64,000 bases of DNA from NCBI RefSeq assembly GCF_032118995.1, contig NC_092649.1:20149832-20213831 (forward strand), read 5' to 3'. Shown piece after piece: positions 12,262-22,983 of the stretch; the first letter of the stretch is position 1, and every line of letters begins with the position of its first letter. This DNA comes from Asterias amurensis (Eukaryota > Echinodermata > Asteroidea > Forcipulatida > Asteriidae). Position numbers and translations under genes: made by a program. The notes under the pieces are model-generated. The model was not told the DNA's origin and did no database searches. It saw nothing but the letters and a program-made list of their open reading frames with translations.

Positions 12262-12365
12262 ACGAAGTGTCTTTGACAAGTTTAACTGCCAAAATATAGT
12301 GCAGCTGAAGTATGACGACGTGAAATTCTTGTTTAAACTTTCCCCAAAGAGTTACACTTTCGCAG
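12262..12365 (+). CDS. internal exon, unidentified gene (exon c)
   Basis: A 104-nt exon after a polypyrimidine acceptor (ACTTTTTCAG) and before CAG|GTTTGT. The first base completes a Gly codon with exon b, then RSVFDKFNCQNIVQLKY and DDVKFLFKLSPKSYTFA follow, leaving one base (G). That base plus AA at 13738 makes Glu, then TAA stops. The whole C-terminal region from exon a to the stop is about 70 residues. No transmembrane segment or known motif is visible. Confidence 0.6.
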
Positions 12366-12779
12366 GTTTGTTATTTCATGTTGGGTCACATCCAGTGTGG
12401 ATACTGGTCAATATACTGGTCAATAATAATACTCATTATTATTACTTGTTATGCTGGTCTATGACAAAATAGAAATGTGAAACATGTGAAATAAAAATGA
12501 ACTAGAAAGGAAAAACTACAAAAATGGGCTATCACAATGGTATAAAATGTTGTGTGGCATCGATGGAACACTCACTCATTCAGTCGACCTAAGTTGTCGT
12601 GTGGCCACATGTTTGAGTCAGGCTCGATGTCTGATACGCCACACAACTCTACCCTGCATACAACTGATAAACCCTTCCTTGTTAACTCCTCCTGCATCCT
12701 CGATCAGGGTCTTGATCATGGTACTAGGTATGTCTTCCGGGGAAGCGCCTGCTGTGAGTGGATTAAAATGAACCCACTG
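12366..12779. other. intron, nothing recognised
   Basis: Contains a short direct duplication of ACTGGTCAATA near 12405-12425. No other feature is supported. Confidence 0.35.
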
Positions 12780-12783
12780 TTAA

Positions 12784-13655
12784 AGGCACTGTACATGTAC
12801 ATGTTTGGTAATTGTCAAAGACCAGTATTCTCACTTGGTGTATGTATACCATCATAAGCATAAATTAAAGTCACCTGGAAGTTGTATTTTTTCAAAATAA
12901 AGCTTTTGTCACTAATATATGTGTTTTGATGAGTGGAATCAGAATAAACAGTTTACTAAGGTTTTACAAAATCAGTTCTTATGTTATTTACAAATTTAAG
13001 AGTAGACCCCGACCCGAGAGGGCGCTGTTCATGACGTCAATCGAGGCAGACCTTTTTTCCGACAATGCCGACCAGGTGTGTATTGCTGCTGAATGCAGAA
13101 AAACACTTTTTGAAATGTACCAACTCACGACTTGGACGTACATGTACTTTGCACGTGTGTTTACTATACGCATTGCAGGCAAAGTCTGCCTCGATTGACG
13201 TCACAAAAGGGGTAGGCGGAGTCAGCCCCCAAACAACTTTGCATATTTTTTAAACATATAAATCGTGACAAACAATTACTAAAAAAATGTGTTATTGTTC
13301 GTAAGCATATACTCTTATGTTTGAAAGAAAAAAAATTCTATTTCCAGGTGACTTTAACAAGCCTGTGCAAATTTTGGCTCAATTGGTCATCGAAGTTGCG
13401 AGAAAATGATGAAAGCAAAACACCCTTTTGGGACGAATTTATGTGCTTTCAGATAAGAATAAGGACTTCTAAACAGCTAGAAGTTTTTTTAATATTTTAG
13501 TGAGAAATTACCTCTTTCTAAAAAAACTACGATACTTCAGAGGGAGTCGTTTCTCACAGTGGTTTATACTTTCAACAGCTCTCCAATGCTCGTTTCCAAG
13601 TCAGTTGTTAAGTTAATATTTGTTTTGAGCAAATTACCAAACGTGTATCTTCCCT
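12784..13655. mobile_element. MITE family A, copy 3, with nested MITE C
   Basis: TTAA at 12780-12783 and 13656-13659. Left end AGGCACTGTACATG, then TTTGGTAATTGTCAAAGACC. The element resumes after the nested insertion at CAAGCCTGTGCAAATTTTGG and ends at ACCAAACGTGTATCTTCCCT. Without the nested element it is about 385 bp, the usual family length. Confidence 0.8.
12869..13353. mobile_element. MITE family C, nested in MITE A
   Basis: TTAA at 12865-12868 and 13354-13357; removing the insert and one TTAA restores the host MITE's GCATAAA..AACAAGCCTGTG. Terminal inverted repeats AGTCACCTGGAA and TTCCAGGTGACT. It holds a second, inner inverted repeat near 13030 and 13180 (GACGTCAATCGAGGCAGAC and its complement), so a cAMP-response-element-like TGACGTCA half is present on each inner arm. 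No coding capacity. Confidence 0.8.
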
Positions 13656-13737
13656 TTAATAAATAGATAACATTTAGGATAACTTAAATTTTCAAACAAC
13701 ATTATGTTAGTTATATTACTTTGTTTTATAATTTCAG

Positions 13738-13742
13738 AATAA
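13738..13742 (+). CDS. last codons of unidentified gene
   Basis: Acceptor TTTTATAATTTCAG ends at 13737. The exon begins AATAA: its first two bases complete a Glu codon with exon c and the next three are TAA. The 3' UTR would then run about 440 bp to the poly(A) signal at 14161. The very short coding part makes the call dependent on the phase argument alone. Confidence 0.5.
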
Positions 13743-14160
13743 TTTTTAAGTACTCGACAGGAACAACAAGCAACCAATGTCTGAGCAATTTACAGTATTT
13801 TTGATCAAGTGGAGGCGTATGTGAACCCAAAAGTTACTGATGATACTAACTTAAAAACAGCTGGTTTTTTTCTTCTCATTATTGTTTGGCTATGGATGCA
13901 AGAAAGAAACATACAGTCAGTCAAACTTAACTTGAACTGCAATATTGTGATGCAAAGAATTTCGTTGTCGAAAGCGCTCCCAGGCGGTTAAAACACTCAA
14001 CTTAATTCTTCATTTAAAGCCCAAGGTCAAAATGACACTTTGTATAAAGGACCAATCTCTGCTGTAAATTTGTTGTATCTTTCAAGTGTAAAACTACTAT
14101 TTATGGTATTTAATACTACTCGTTAATTTGTATTACGTATAATGTGTTTTCTGCTCCGCA

Positions 14161-14166
14161 AATAAA
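14161..14166 (+). terminator. poly(A) signal of the 5' gene
   Basis: Canonical AATAAA about 420 bp downstream of the stop at 13740-13742, with an A-rich candidate cleavage region near 14180-14190. No other full AATAAA on the plus strand lies closer to that stop. Confidence 0.5.
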
Positions 14167-14185
14167 CAGTATTTTAAAGACCAAA

Positions 14186-14988
14186 AAACATGTCTTCAAT
14201 TCTTTTTCCCCCGGCTTATGATTAGGTCAAAGTTCAACAAGAGCATATTATTATTTTGTACCCATCTGCCTGGGGTTTATAAATGTGTTACGTTCGAACA
14301 ATGCTTTTCAAGCAGCGATTTTACCCAGCGGGCTTGCTCCAAGAACTTTTGAGCTGTGATCTCGGAGTTCAAATCCTGGCAGGCCCGTTTTTACAAGATT
14401 TTCACCTTGCAAAAATATAACTTGAAATTTCAAGAAATTCTTAACTGCTCTAGTTTGACCTGATGAAAAGTCAAATGGTCTCTAATATTCCTTTAAATCA
14501 GTTCTACCCTACAGTTAAATTACATCAAACTATAGCCCCATCTACATGTTTTCTTTCAATTCATTTCGAATTTTTCCTTTAAATAAATTCCACTAAACCA
14601 TTGCCTACAAAGGCTATGTAACAGTACTTTTGTATACCCAGCAAGCCACCCCCCCCCAACCAGACACACTCCTTAACTCACTCATGCCCTCATCAAACCC
14701 CTGCAGTCATTCCCCAGCATAATGCTAGTCCAACCCACCCCTTCCCTCAATTCGCAATCCTATTCCCTGGCCCCAGTCATCAACCCAATTTGCTCATACC
14801 AATGTCCGACCAACCACACTCCCAGTGAATGTACCACTCGTCTCCCCTTTCCTCAAATCCACCTCTAAATCCAACTTCCTTGCTCAAGTCGTCTACCTTG
14901 CTTGATAAATTTCACGTCGCCAACAAGCCACACCCAGAAAGTTACTGCATAATTGTCCTAAAGCTAGTTGTTCATAACCCAGCCATCT
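14186..14988. other. intergenic, nothing firm
   Basis: A C-rich stretch at 14647-14660 and a box-B-like GGAGTTCAAATCCTGG near 14363-14378 are the only notable points. It forms the left flank of the large inverted repeat. Confidence 0.4.
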
Positions 14989-16225
14989 TGCGGGAGCCAG
15001 TGGGTCACCCGTGTGGTCTTTGGGCGGCACAGGTGATTGGAACCAGCCAAAGCAACCGACAGGTACCAGATCACCGCCTTGCAACACATAAACATATAGT
15101 AGGGGTCAGGGTACTTGACGGCTTAGTGCCGTGACACGATATTCAAAATGGCCACCAGCCATGCTTGGTTTATGTTAACACCGTGGATGTATTACGACCA
15201 TTGTTTCATGTGTTTTAATATCTCTAGAGGTAAGCTTTATCATGTAATGTTATTAAGCTCATAATGTAGAATAGGAATAGGCCTCACGGAAGCAATGTAA
15301 ACACCTATAAGGTCATAACATGGGTAATTATGTGTCATTTTGTTTTGCCTTCACGCATGTAAACAACAACACTTAAAAGCGGGCACTAGAAGTAGATGTA
15401 CTGTTAACGTTTGGCCATTGTGGGTCATTGTGTTGTCAGTCAATGGCGACTAGCTGTCAATCAAATGTAACAATTAACTTTCTGTTTAGAGTATTATGGG
15501 TTACATCACCTTAACCACTTGTAGTGTTCCGCACGTCAATGCGTGAATAGTTTAGTATCTCCCCGTTTCTAGAATGCATGTAACGTGAGGCAGTGGACAA
15601 TGCTCGTAGTTTAATATCCAAAATATGCAAAATAGTTGATATCATAAAAACTTATTTAGAGAGCTATTGATATAGTATAGAACACTGTGCGAATCGTATA
15701 TCATTGCAGTTCTTGAAAAGAGGTAAAGTTTTACTCAAATATTAAAAGACTTCGAGCCTGAAACATTTTATTATTTATGCATCTTAAAGCACACAAATTT
15801 GTGCGTATTTCTTTCATTATTCTCTTGCAACTGCAATACCTAGTTTAGCCTAAGTTTTTCGATGTCCAGTGCTGTATTTTAAATTAAGCACCCATAGGCA
15901 TTTTTATACAGTTCGTGTTACTTCTAATGTTAAAGTACTTACTATGGTTAATTGTCTTAGTGGTATTTTTTGTATTATGTGTACTGTTTTCCACGAATAA
16001 ACTATTATTTCAACAGACATTAATAAACAGGTTCTTCGTGATACATTTTCCCCCTCCTGCCTCTGCCATCCACCCACATCAGAATGACAACATGTCACAA
16101 AGTTTATTTTTACGTAATCTTTGCCGTTGCGACACACAAAATGTCTTCACTGTATCCTCCCAAAATAGTTTTAAATTATTTAATTGGGAACATTATTTTT
16201 AAAATGCATGGGGAAAAACTGGCAT

Positions 16226-16490
16226 TTCTTAGAGCTTCTTAACGGTTGATTTTGTGCTTAGTGTGCGATTTCCATTCGTTCAGTGATAACCGCAAGCATA
16301 ACAGGCATGCTAGCCTTCTGGTGCTTACTGCACGAAACTTAATCAATTAATAATGCAAAATCCATGTTGAACACGCAAAACGGCCGCCTAACGTTCTTGC
16401 TAACCCTTGAAATACACTCACCATTTAGGAAAGATTTCTGCTACAGTAAGCACAAAAACCGTTAAGCAGCGCTATGAAATTTAGCCATGG
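16226..16490. mobile_element. MITE family D copy inserted in left arm only
   Basis: Carries the family's paired motifs AGAGCTTCTTAACGG..TTTGTGCTTA and TAAGCACAAAAACCGTTAAG..GCGCTATGAAATTTAG. Related copies are at 34216-34402 and 63620-63896. There is no counterpart at the mirrored site in the right arm, so it inserted after the arms formed. Confidence 0.6.
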
Positions 16491-16549
16491 TCGTCAACAA
16501 GTCTCACTGACTGCCCCTCTCCAATGCAATGCATTATCCCCGACGGTAT

Positions 16550-16715
16550 CACAGCGAGTACTACCCACCCCCGCCACCCAGCCCCGTCACACTCTACCCC
16601 GCCACCCTACTCAACCACCCGACCCCACTACTACCCTACCACGCTATCCTACCCCGCCACCCTACCCAGCCACCCAACCTACACCACCGTACCCCGCAAC
16701 CCTCACCTGCAACAA
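16550..16715. repeat. C-rich minisatellite, about 13 bp, left arm
   Basis: Imperfect repeats of CCACCCTACCCAG and variants. Complementary GTGGCTGGGTAGG repeats stand at the mirrored place, 30480-30650. Confidence 0.75.
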
Positions 16716-17189
16716 CCCTTAATGTATTCCCATCAGTTGTCAAATCAACTACAGCGTGTCTTAAACTCGAATACTTTTTAAGTCCAAACCCTAGAATACG
16801 ATGTTTGTTTACTTATTGTCCATATCTACAGCGTGTGCTTTCTACTCAAATATATTTTAAGTCAGAACCAAAGACCCCCCCCCCCCCCGGTCTGCTCTAA
16901 TAACCTACTCCCGGTTACGGCGTATGCCTTCTATAATACTCGCAAATTATTTACAAAATTATAAAGTAAAAAGCAATGATTTCCCTATGCCATAGTACCC
17001 TGCCGTGTACCCTATTTCTTAACTAAACTAAGTTGTTATACCCGTGGCCTGTAGCGCGTGCGTTCAATTCATATTTATTTTGATTAAGGCCGAACCATAA
17101 TTGAGTCCACCATTTGCCCGTTTCCTTAGTGAACTATTGTTGCATACCTACAGCGTGTGACTTCCACTTGAATTATTTTCAAAGTCCGA

Positions 17190-17815
17190 ACCAAAGAATC
17201 CCCCGTATGCCTATAATATTTCCTATACACCATGTGCCCTGACTTTCCCATACTGAATTTCCCATACCATTGCATCCTGCGTAAAAGAATTCCACTAGCA
17301 AATTATATGCGAGGTATAAAGCACTGTAATTCCATGCCATAGTATCCTGTTTAAAGAATTCCACAAAGCACCGGATTTCCGATACCATAGCATCCTGTGT
17401 AAAGAATTCCACTCGCAAATTATAATTATATTAAGTACAAAGCACCGGCTTTCCCATACCATAATCATCCTGCGTAAAGAATTCCACTCGCAAATTATAA
17501 TATATTAAGTAAAAAGCACTGATTTTCCCATACCATAGTATCCTGTGTAAAGAATTCCACTCGCAAATTATATACCAAGTATAAAGCACTGACTTTCCCC
17601 TACCATAGCATCATGTGTAAAGAATTCCATTCGCAAATTTTATATTAAGTACTAAGCACTGACTTTCCCATAGCATAGCATTCAAAGATATCCACTCGCA
17701 AATTATATACCAAGTATAAAGCATCGACTTTCCCATACCATAGCATCCTGTGTAAAGAATTCCATTATATACTAAGTGTAAAGCACTGTATTTCCGTGCC
17801 ATAGTATCCTGTGTA
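17190..17815. repeat. 70-bp tandem repeat, left arm
   Basis: About eight to nine units built on CCATAGCATCCTGTGTAAAG, AATTCCACTCGCAAATTATA, and AAGTATAAAGCACTGACTTT. Mirrored by 29405-29880. Its core shares CTATGG.AT.GGGAAA and TTTGCGAGTGGAA with the spacers between some tRNA-like units, so the two tandem components are related. Confidence 0.8.
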
Positions 17816-17864
17816 AAGTATGAACCGAAGGTTTATCAAGTCCAAAATGCGTATTTTAATGGGG

Positions 17865-17945
17865 GGACCCACCTAGGTGTCGTGGGTAGGTGTCGGTCTC
17901 CGAAGCGAAAGGTCCCCGGTTCGAACCCCGGCAGCGGCGCCCCTC
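17865..17945 (+). repeat. outermost tRNA-like unit, left arm, plus strand
   Basis: Contains CGGTCTCCGAAGCGAAAGG followed by a strong B box, CCCCGGTTCGAACCCCGG. It points opposite to the rest of the left array. The same unit, complemented, is at 29280-29365. It is followed by a conserved block to 18055 that is also mirrored. There is no full acceptor stem, so it is not called a functional tRNA. Confidence 0.6.
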
Positions 17946-18139
17946 GATACGAGCCACGGTGGTGGCAGCTTGGTGAGCGACCGACCGCGAAGTCCCGACT
18001 CACCGCGCAGTGGCACCCACCGCTCCCACTCGCTTAGAAAAGAAACTTAAAACTTAAAACGAACCTATGAACTTTTTAAAAATGAATTTTTAAATTTTAC
18101 GTAAAAAGACTTTTCTTAAAAGGCCTCGAATATTTTCGA

Positions 18140-20535
18140 TAACGGGATTCGATCCCGGGACCTTTCGGTCCAGAGCCCAGAGTCCTTCCACTGGACCACT
18201 GCTCCTTCTTACTAAATGTGCGTTCGAGTTTAATTTTAAACCTTCGTATGAACAATTTTAAATTAAAACGGAATTAAAAGAACACCCATCAGGATTCGAA
18301 CCCGAGACCTTTCGGTCTAGAGTCCGGAGCCCTTCCACTGGGCCACTGCTCCTTCTTACTAATTATGCGTTCGAGTTTAATTTTAAACCTTCGAATGAAC
18401 AATTTTAAATCAAAACAGAATTAAAAGAACACCCATCAGGATTCGAACCAAGACCTTTCGGTCTAGAGTCCGGAGCCCTTCCACTGGGCCACTGGTCCTT
18501 CTTACCAAATATGCGTTCGAGTTTAATTTTAAACCTTCGTATGAACAAATTTTAAACCAAAAAGGAATTAAAAACACACCTATCAGGATTCGAACCCGAG
18601 ACCTTCTGGTATAGAGTCCGAAGCCCTTCCACTGGGCCACTTTTACTTTTACTTGATTTGCGTTCGAGTTTAATTTTAAACCTTTGTTTGAACAATGTTA
18701 AATCAAAACATTGTAAAAGAACATGCATGACTCGAACCCAGTACCTTTGGCTATGAAGCCCGGAGCCCTTCCACTAGACCACTGTTCCTCTTACTAAAGA
18801 CGCGTTCGAGTTTAATTTTAAACATGGGGTTGAGCAGCTTCAAACCAAAACGTAGTTAAAAAAACAGGCACGATTCGAACCCGGTACTTTTGTGTATGGA
18901 GTCCGGAGCCCTTCAACTGGGCCACTTCTACTGTTACTTAATTTGCTTTCGAGTTTAGAATGAGCAATTTTAAATCAAAAAGTAGGAATAGAACACACAT
19001 GATTCGAACTCGGTACCTTTCGGTGTAGGGTCGGGAGCCCATCCACTGGGCCACTACTACTCTTACTTTATTTGCTTTTTAGTTTAATTATAACCCATAG
19101 AATGAGAAATTTTTGATCATAATATATCATAAAGCGTATGATATCCACTCGCAAAGTACTAAGTATAAAGCAAGGATTTCCCTATGTCATAGGGTTAAGC
19201 GTAAACCAATTGGCTCAAGCGTAGAAAAAAGAACATCCATGATTCGAACCCGGTACCTTTCGGTGTAGGGTCGGGAGCCCTTCCACTGGGCCACTAGTAC
19301 TCTTACTTGATGCCCGTTCGAATTTAATTATGAACCTTAGAATAGGCAATTTTAAACCAAAATGTTTTCAAGCGTATGCTTTCCACGCGCAACGTGTTAA
19401 CTATTCCATAGGGTGAATCGTTAACCGATTTGGCTTAAGCATAGAAAAAAGAACACCCATGATTTGAACCCCGTACCTTTTGGTTGGAAGTCCGGAGCCC
19501 TTCGACTGACCCACTGCTCTTGTTACTAAGTTCGAGTTTAACTTAAAACTATAGGTTGAATAATTACTTTAAATTAACATGCAGTAAAAGGACATCCATG
19601 ATTCGAACGCAGTACCCTTGGGCATGGAGCCCAGAGCCCTTCCACTAGGCCGCAACTCCTTTTTCTTGATTTGCGTTCGAGATTAATTATAAACCTTAGA
19701 ATGAATAACTTTAAATAAAAACGTAGTAAAACAACATCCACGATTCGAACCCCGTACCTTGTGGTATGAGGCCCAGAGCCATGCCATTGTACCACCGATC
19801 CTCTTAGTTAAAAAGGCTCTCGGGTTTATCTCTAAACCTTAGGAGAAACAACTTTAAATCAAAACGTAGTATAGCGTATGCCTTCCACTCTCAAAGGATA
19901 AGGTAAATCATTAGGATTTCCCTATGCTATGGGGTCCTGTTTAAACTAATGGTCTTGCGTAGAAAAAACGTCACCCGGGTTCGAACCCAGAACCTTTTGG
20001 TTCAGAATCCGTCGCTCTTCCAACTAAGCCACTACTCTTCTCACTTCGGTTGTGTTCGAGTTTAATTATAAACCTTAGAATGAACAACATAATATCAAAA
20101 CGTATATAAATAGCGTGTGCCTTCCCTTCGCATGTTTTTGAGTGTAAAGCAAGTATTTCCCTATTATATGCTTTGGTGAACTGTGTACACCAATAATCTT
20201 GAGGGTAGAAAAAGAACACAGCCGGGCTCGAACCCAGTACCTTTGGGTTCAGACTCCGAAGCCCTTCCACTCGACCACAACTGTTCTCGATTGAAATTGT
20301 GTTCGAGTTTAATTTTAAACCTTAGAATGAACAACTTATTAAACAAAAACAATTATTTTAGCGTATTATTTCTTTCCACTCGCAAATTATTGAAGTGTGA
20401 AGCAGAGGTTTCCCTCTGCCATAGGGTACTGCTTCATATAATGACCTTAAGCGAAGAAAGAACACCCGGGCTCGAACCCAGTACCTTTGGGTTCAGAATC
20501 CGAAGCCCTTCCACTGGGCTACCGCTCCTCTGCCT
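18140..20535 (-). repeat. array of 14 tRNA-like units, left arm
   Basis: Minus-strand units at about 18140, 18291, 18432, 18581, 18724, 18868, 18996, 19233, 19458, 19597, 19738, 19974, 20222 and 20464 (plus-strand left edges, each about 70 nt). Each shows an A-box-like GTGGCCCAGTGGAAGG and a B box GGTTCGAATC, 35-40 nt apart, as in type 2 pol III promoters. In several, TTCGG..CCGAA can form a five-pair anticodon-type stem with an eight-base loop. No unit has a matching 7-bp acceptor stem. Spacing is about 140-150 bp, or about 220-245 bp where a CTATGGCATAGGG module is inserted. tRNA-derived, not functional tRNA genes, by my reading. Confidence 0.8.
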
Positions 20536-20594
20536 AATTTGCATATTTATCTTGTGTAGTATCTTAGAATGGAAACACCGACCTGAACATCAAA

Positions 20595-22983
20595 ACCTTG
20601 GTCGTCTACCTTGGCAACTATTTGAGACATTGGCTGTATTCGGATATAACGATGCCTCAATAATATTTGGGACCCGTCCCATTGTTCCAGCAACCTGCAA
20701 CTTGGAGACTGTCTTCTACACATAAAGAACTTCCTTTGGTCAAATTTTGAGGCACATCGGAGAGATAAAGTTTTCGAGGGTGAAAAAACGTCAAGTTATA
20801 CCCCTTGTCATTTTTTCCAGAATCGGCCGAAAACTTTTGTTTTCCAAATCGCCTAAAATTTCATATACAGATGTAAAAAGGTGCGAGGATCACAAAAATC
20901 TTGGTTTTAGTCCTCTACGGTGTCAACTTTTTGAGATATTGGCTAAATTTGGATATACCGACGGTTCAAAATTAAGATTAAAATGAATAATTAAGACCCA
21001 TCCAATTGTTCCAGCAACCTGTAACTTGGAGACTGTCTTCTACACATAAAGAACTTCCTTTGGTCAAATTTTGAGGCACATCGGAGAGAGAAAGTTTTTG
21101 AGGGTGAAAAAAAGTCAAGTTATACCCCTTGTCGTTTTTTCCAAAACCGGCCGAAAACTGTTGTTTTCCAAAACGCCTAAAATTTTATATACATATGTAA
21201 AAAGGTGCGAGGATCACAAAAATCTTGGTTTTAGTCCTCTACGGTGTCAACTTTTTGAGATATTGGCTAAATTTGGATATACCGACGGTTCAAAATTAAG
21301 ATTAAAATGAATAATTAAGACCCATCCAATTGTTCCAGCAACCTGTAACTTGGAGACTGTCTTCTACACATAAAGAACTTCCTTTGGTCAAATTTTGAGG
21401 CACATCGGAGAGATAAAGTTTTCGAGGGTGAAAAAACGTCAAGTTATACCCCTTGTCGTTTTTCCAAAACCGGCCGAAAACTGTTGTTTTCCAAAACGCC
21501 TAAAATTTTATATACATATGTAAAAAGGTGCGAGGATCACAAAAATCTTGGTTTTAGTCCTCTACGGTGTCAACTTTTTGAGATATTGGCTAAATTCGGA
21601 TATAACGACGGTTCAAAATTAAGATTAAAATGAATAATTAAGACCCATCCAATTGTTCCAGCAACCTGTAACTTGGAGAATGTCTTCTACACATAAAGAA
21701 CTTCCTTTGGTCAAATTTTGAGGCACATCGGAGAGATAAAGTTTTTGAGGGTGAAAAAAAGTCAAGTTATACCCCTTGTCGTTTTTTCCAAAACCGGCCG
21801 AAAACTGTTGTTTTCCAAAACGCCTAAAATTTTATATACATATGTAAAAAGGTGCGAGGATCACAAAAATCTTGGTTTTAGTCCTCTACGGTGTCAACTT
21901 TTTGAGATATTGGCTAAATTTGGATATACCGACGGTTCAAAATTAAGATTAAAATGAATAATTAAGACCCATCCAATTGTTCCAGCAACCTGTAACTTGG
22001 AGACTGTCTTCTACACATAAAGAACTTCCTTTGGTCAAATTTTGAGGCACATCGGAGAGATAAAGTTTTCGAGGGTGAAAAAACGTCAAGTTATACCCCT
22101 TGTCGTTTTTCCAAAACCGGCCGAAAACTGTTGTTTTCCAAAACGCCTAAAATTTTATATACATATGTAAAAAGGTGCGAGGATCACAAAAATCTTGGTT
22201 TTAGTCCTCTACGGTGTCAACTTTTTGAGATATTGGCTAAATTCGGATATAACGACGGTTCAAAATTAAGATTAAAATAAATAATTAAGACCCATCCAAT
22301 TGTTCCAGCAACCTGTAACTTGGAGAATGTCTTCTACACTTAAAGAACTTCCTTTGGTCAAATCTTGAGGCACATCGGAGAGATAAAGTTTTCGAGGGTG
22401 AAAAAAAGTCAAGTTATACCCCTTGTCGTTTTTTCCAGAATCGGCCGAAAACTGTTGTTTTCCAAATCGCCTAAAATTTCATATACAGATGTAAAAAGGT
22501 GCGAGGATCACAAAAATCTTGGTTTTAGTCCTCTACGGTGTCAACTTTTTGAGATATTGGCTAAATTTGGATATACCGACGGTTCAAAATTAAGATTAAA
22601 ATGAATAATTAAGACCCATCCAATTGTTCCAGCAACCTGTAACTTGGAGACTGTCTTCTACACATAAAGAACTTCCTTTGGTCAAATTTTGAGGCACATC
22701 GGAGAGATAAAGTTTTCGAGGGTGAAAAAACGTCAAGTTATACCCCTTGTCGTTTTTTTCCAGAATCGGCCGAACACTTTTGTTTTCCAAATCGCCTAAA
22801 ATTTCACATACAGATGTAAAAAGGTGCGAGAATCACAAAAATCTTGGTTTTAGTCCTCTACGGTGTCAACTTTTTGAGATATTGGCTAAATTCGGATATA
22901 ACGACGGTCCAAAATTAAGATTAAAATGAATAATTAAGACCCATCCAATTGTTCCAGCAACCTGTAACTTGGAGACTGTCTTT
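20595..22983. repeat. 323-bp satellite array with 647-bp higher-order period
   Basis: A degenerate partial unit (20595-20746), then units starting near 20747, 21071, 21395, 21718, 22042, 22365 and 22689. Units alternate in type, so 21071-21717 and 21718-22364 are near-identical dimers. Four units keep a 79-codon frame opened by TTG rather than ATG (RHIGE..KFGYTDGSKLRLK); the others differ by T-tract length (5 or 7 instead of 6 near GTCGTTTTTTCC) and are out of frame. I regard the frame as a by-product of repeat identity. The array stops where the LINE begins. Confidence 0.9.

Larger units (their letters stand above)
14989..20575. repeat. left arm of giant inverted repeat
   Basis: Outside to inside: conserved outer end 14989-15600 (e.g. 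GACACGATATTCAAAATGGC at 15135, mirrored at 31684-31704); MITE A remnant about 15740-15850; segment 15900-16090; an insert of about 450 bp absent from the right arm, including MITE D; minisatellite 16550-16715; 70-bp repeats; tRNA-like array. The inner end is near TAATTTGCATATTT at 20536, matched by AAATATGCAAATTA at 26803. Confidence 0.8.

Noticed and set aside
16474-16900. Proline/threonine-rich frames in the left arm
   Set aside because: Three overlapping frames all come from the 13-bp C-rich minisatellite.
20747-22604. Four tandem 79-codon genes
   Set aside because: They are units of a satellite, lack an ATG, and other units lose the frame by T-tract changes.
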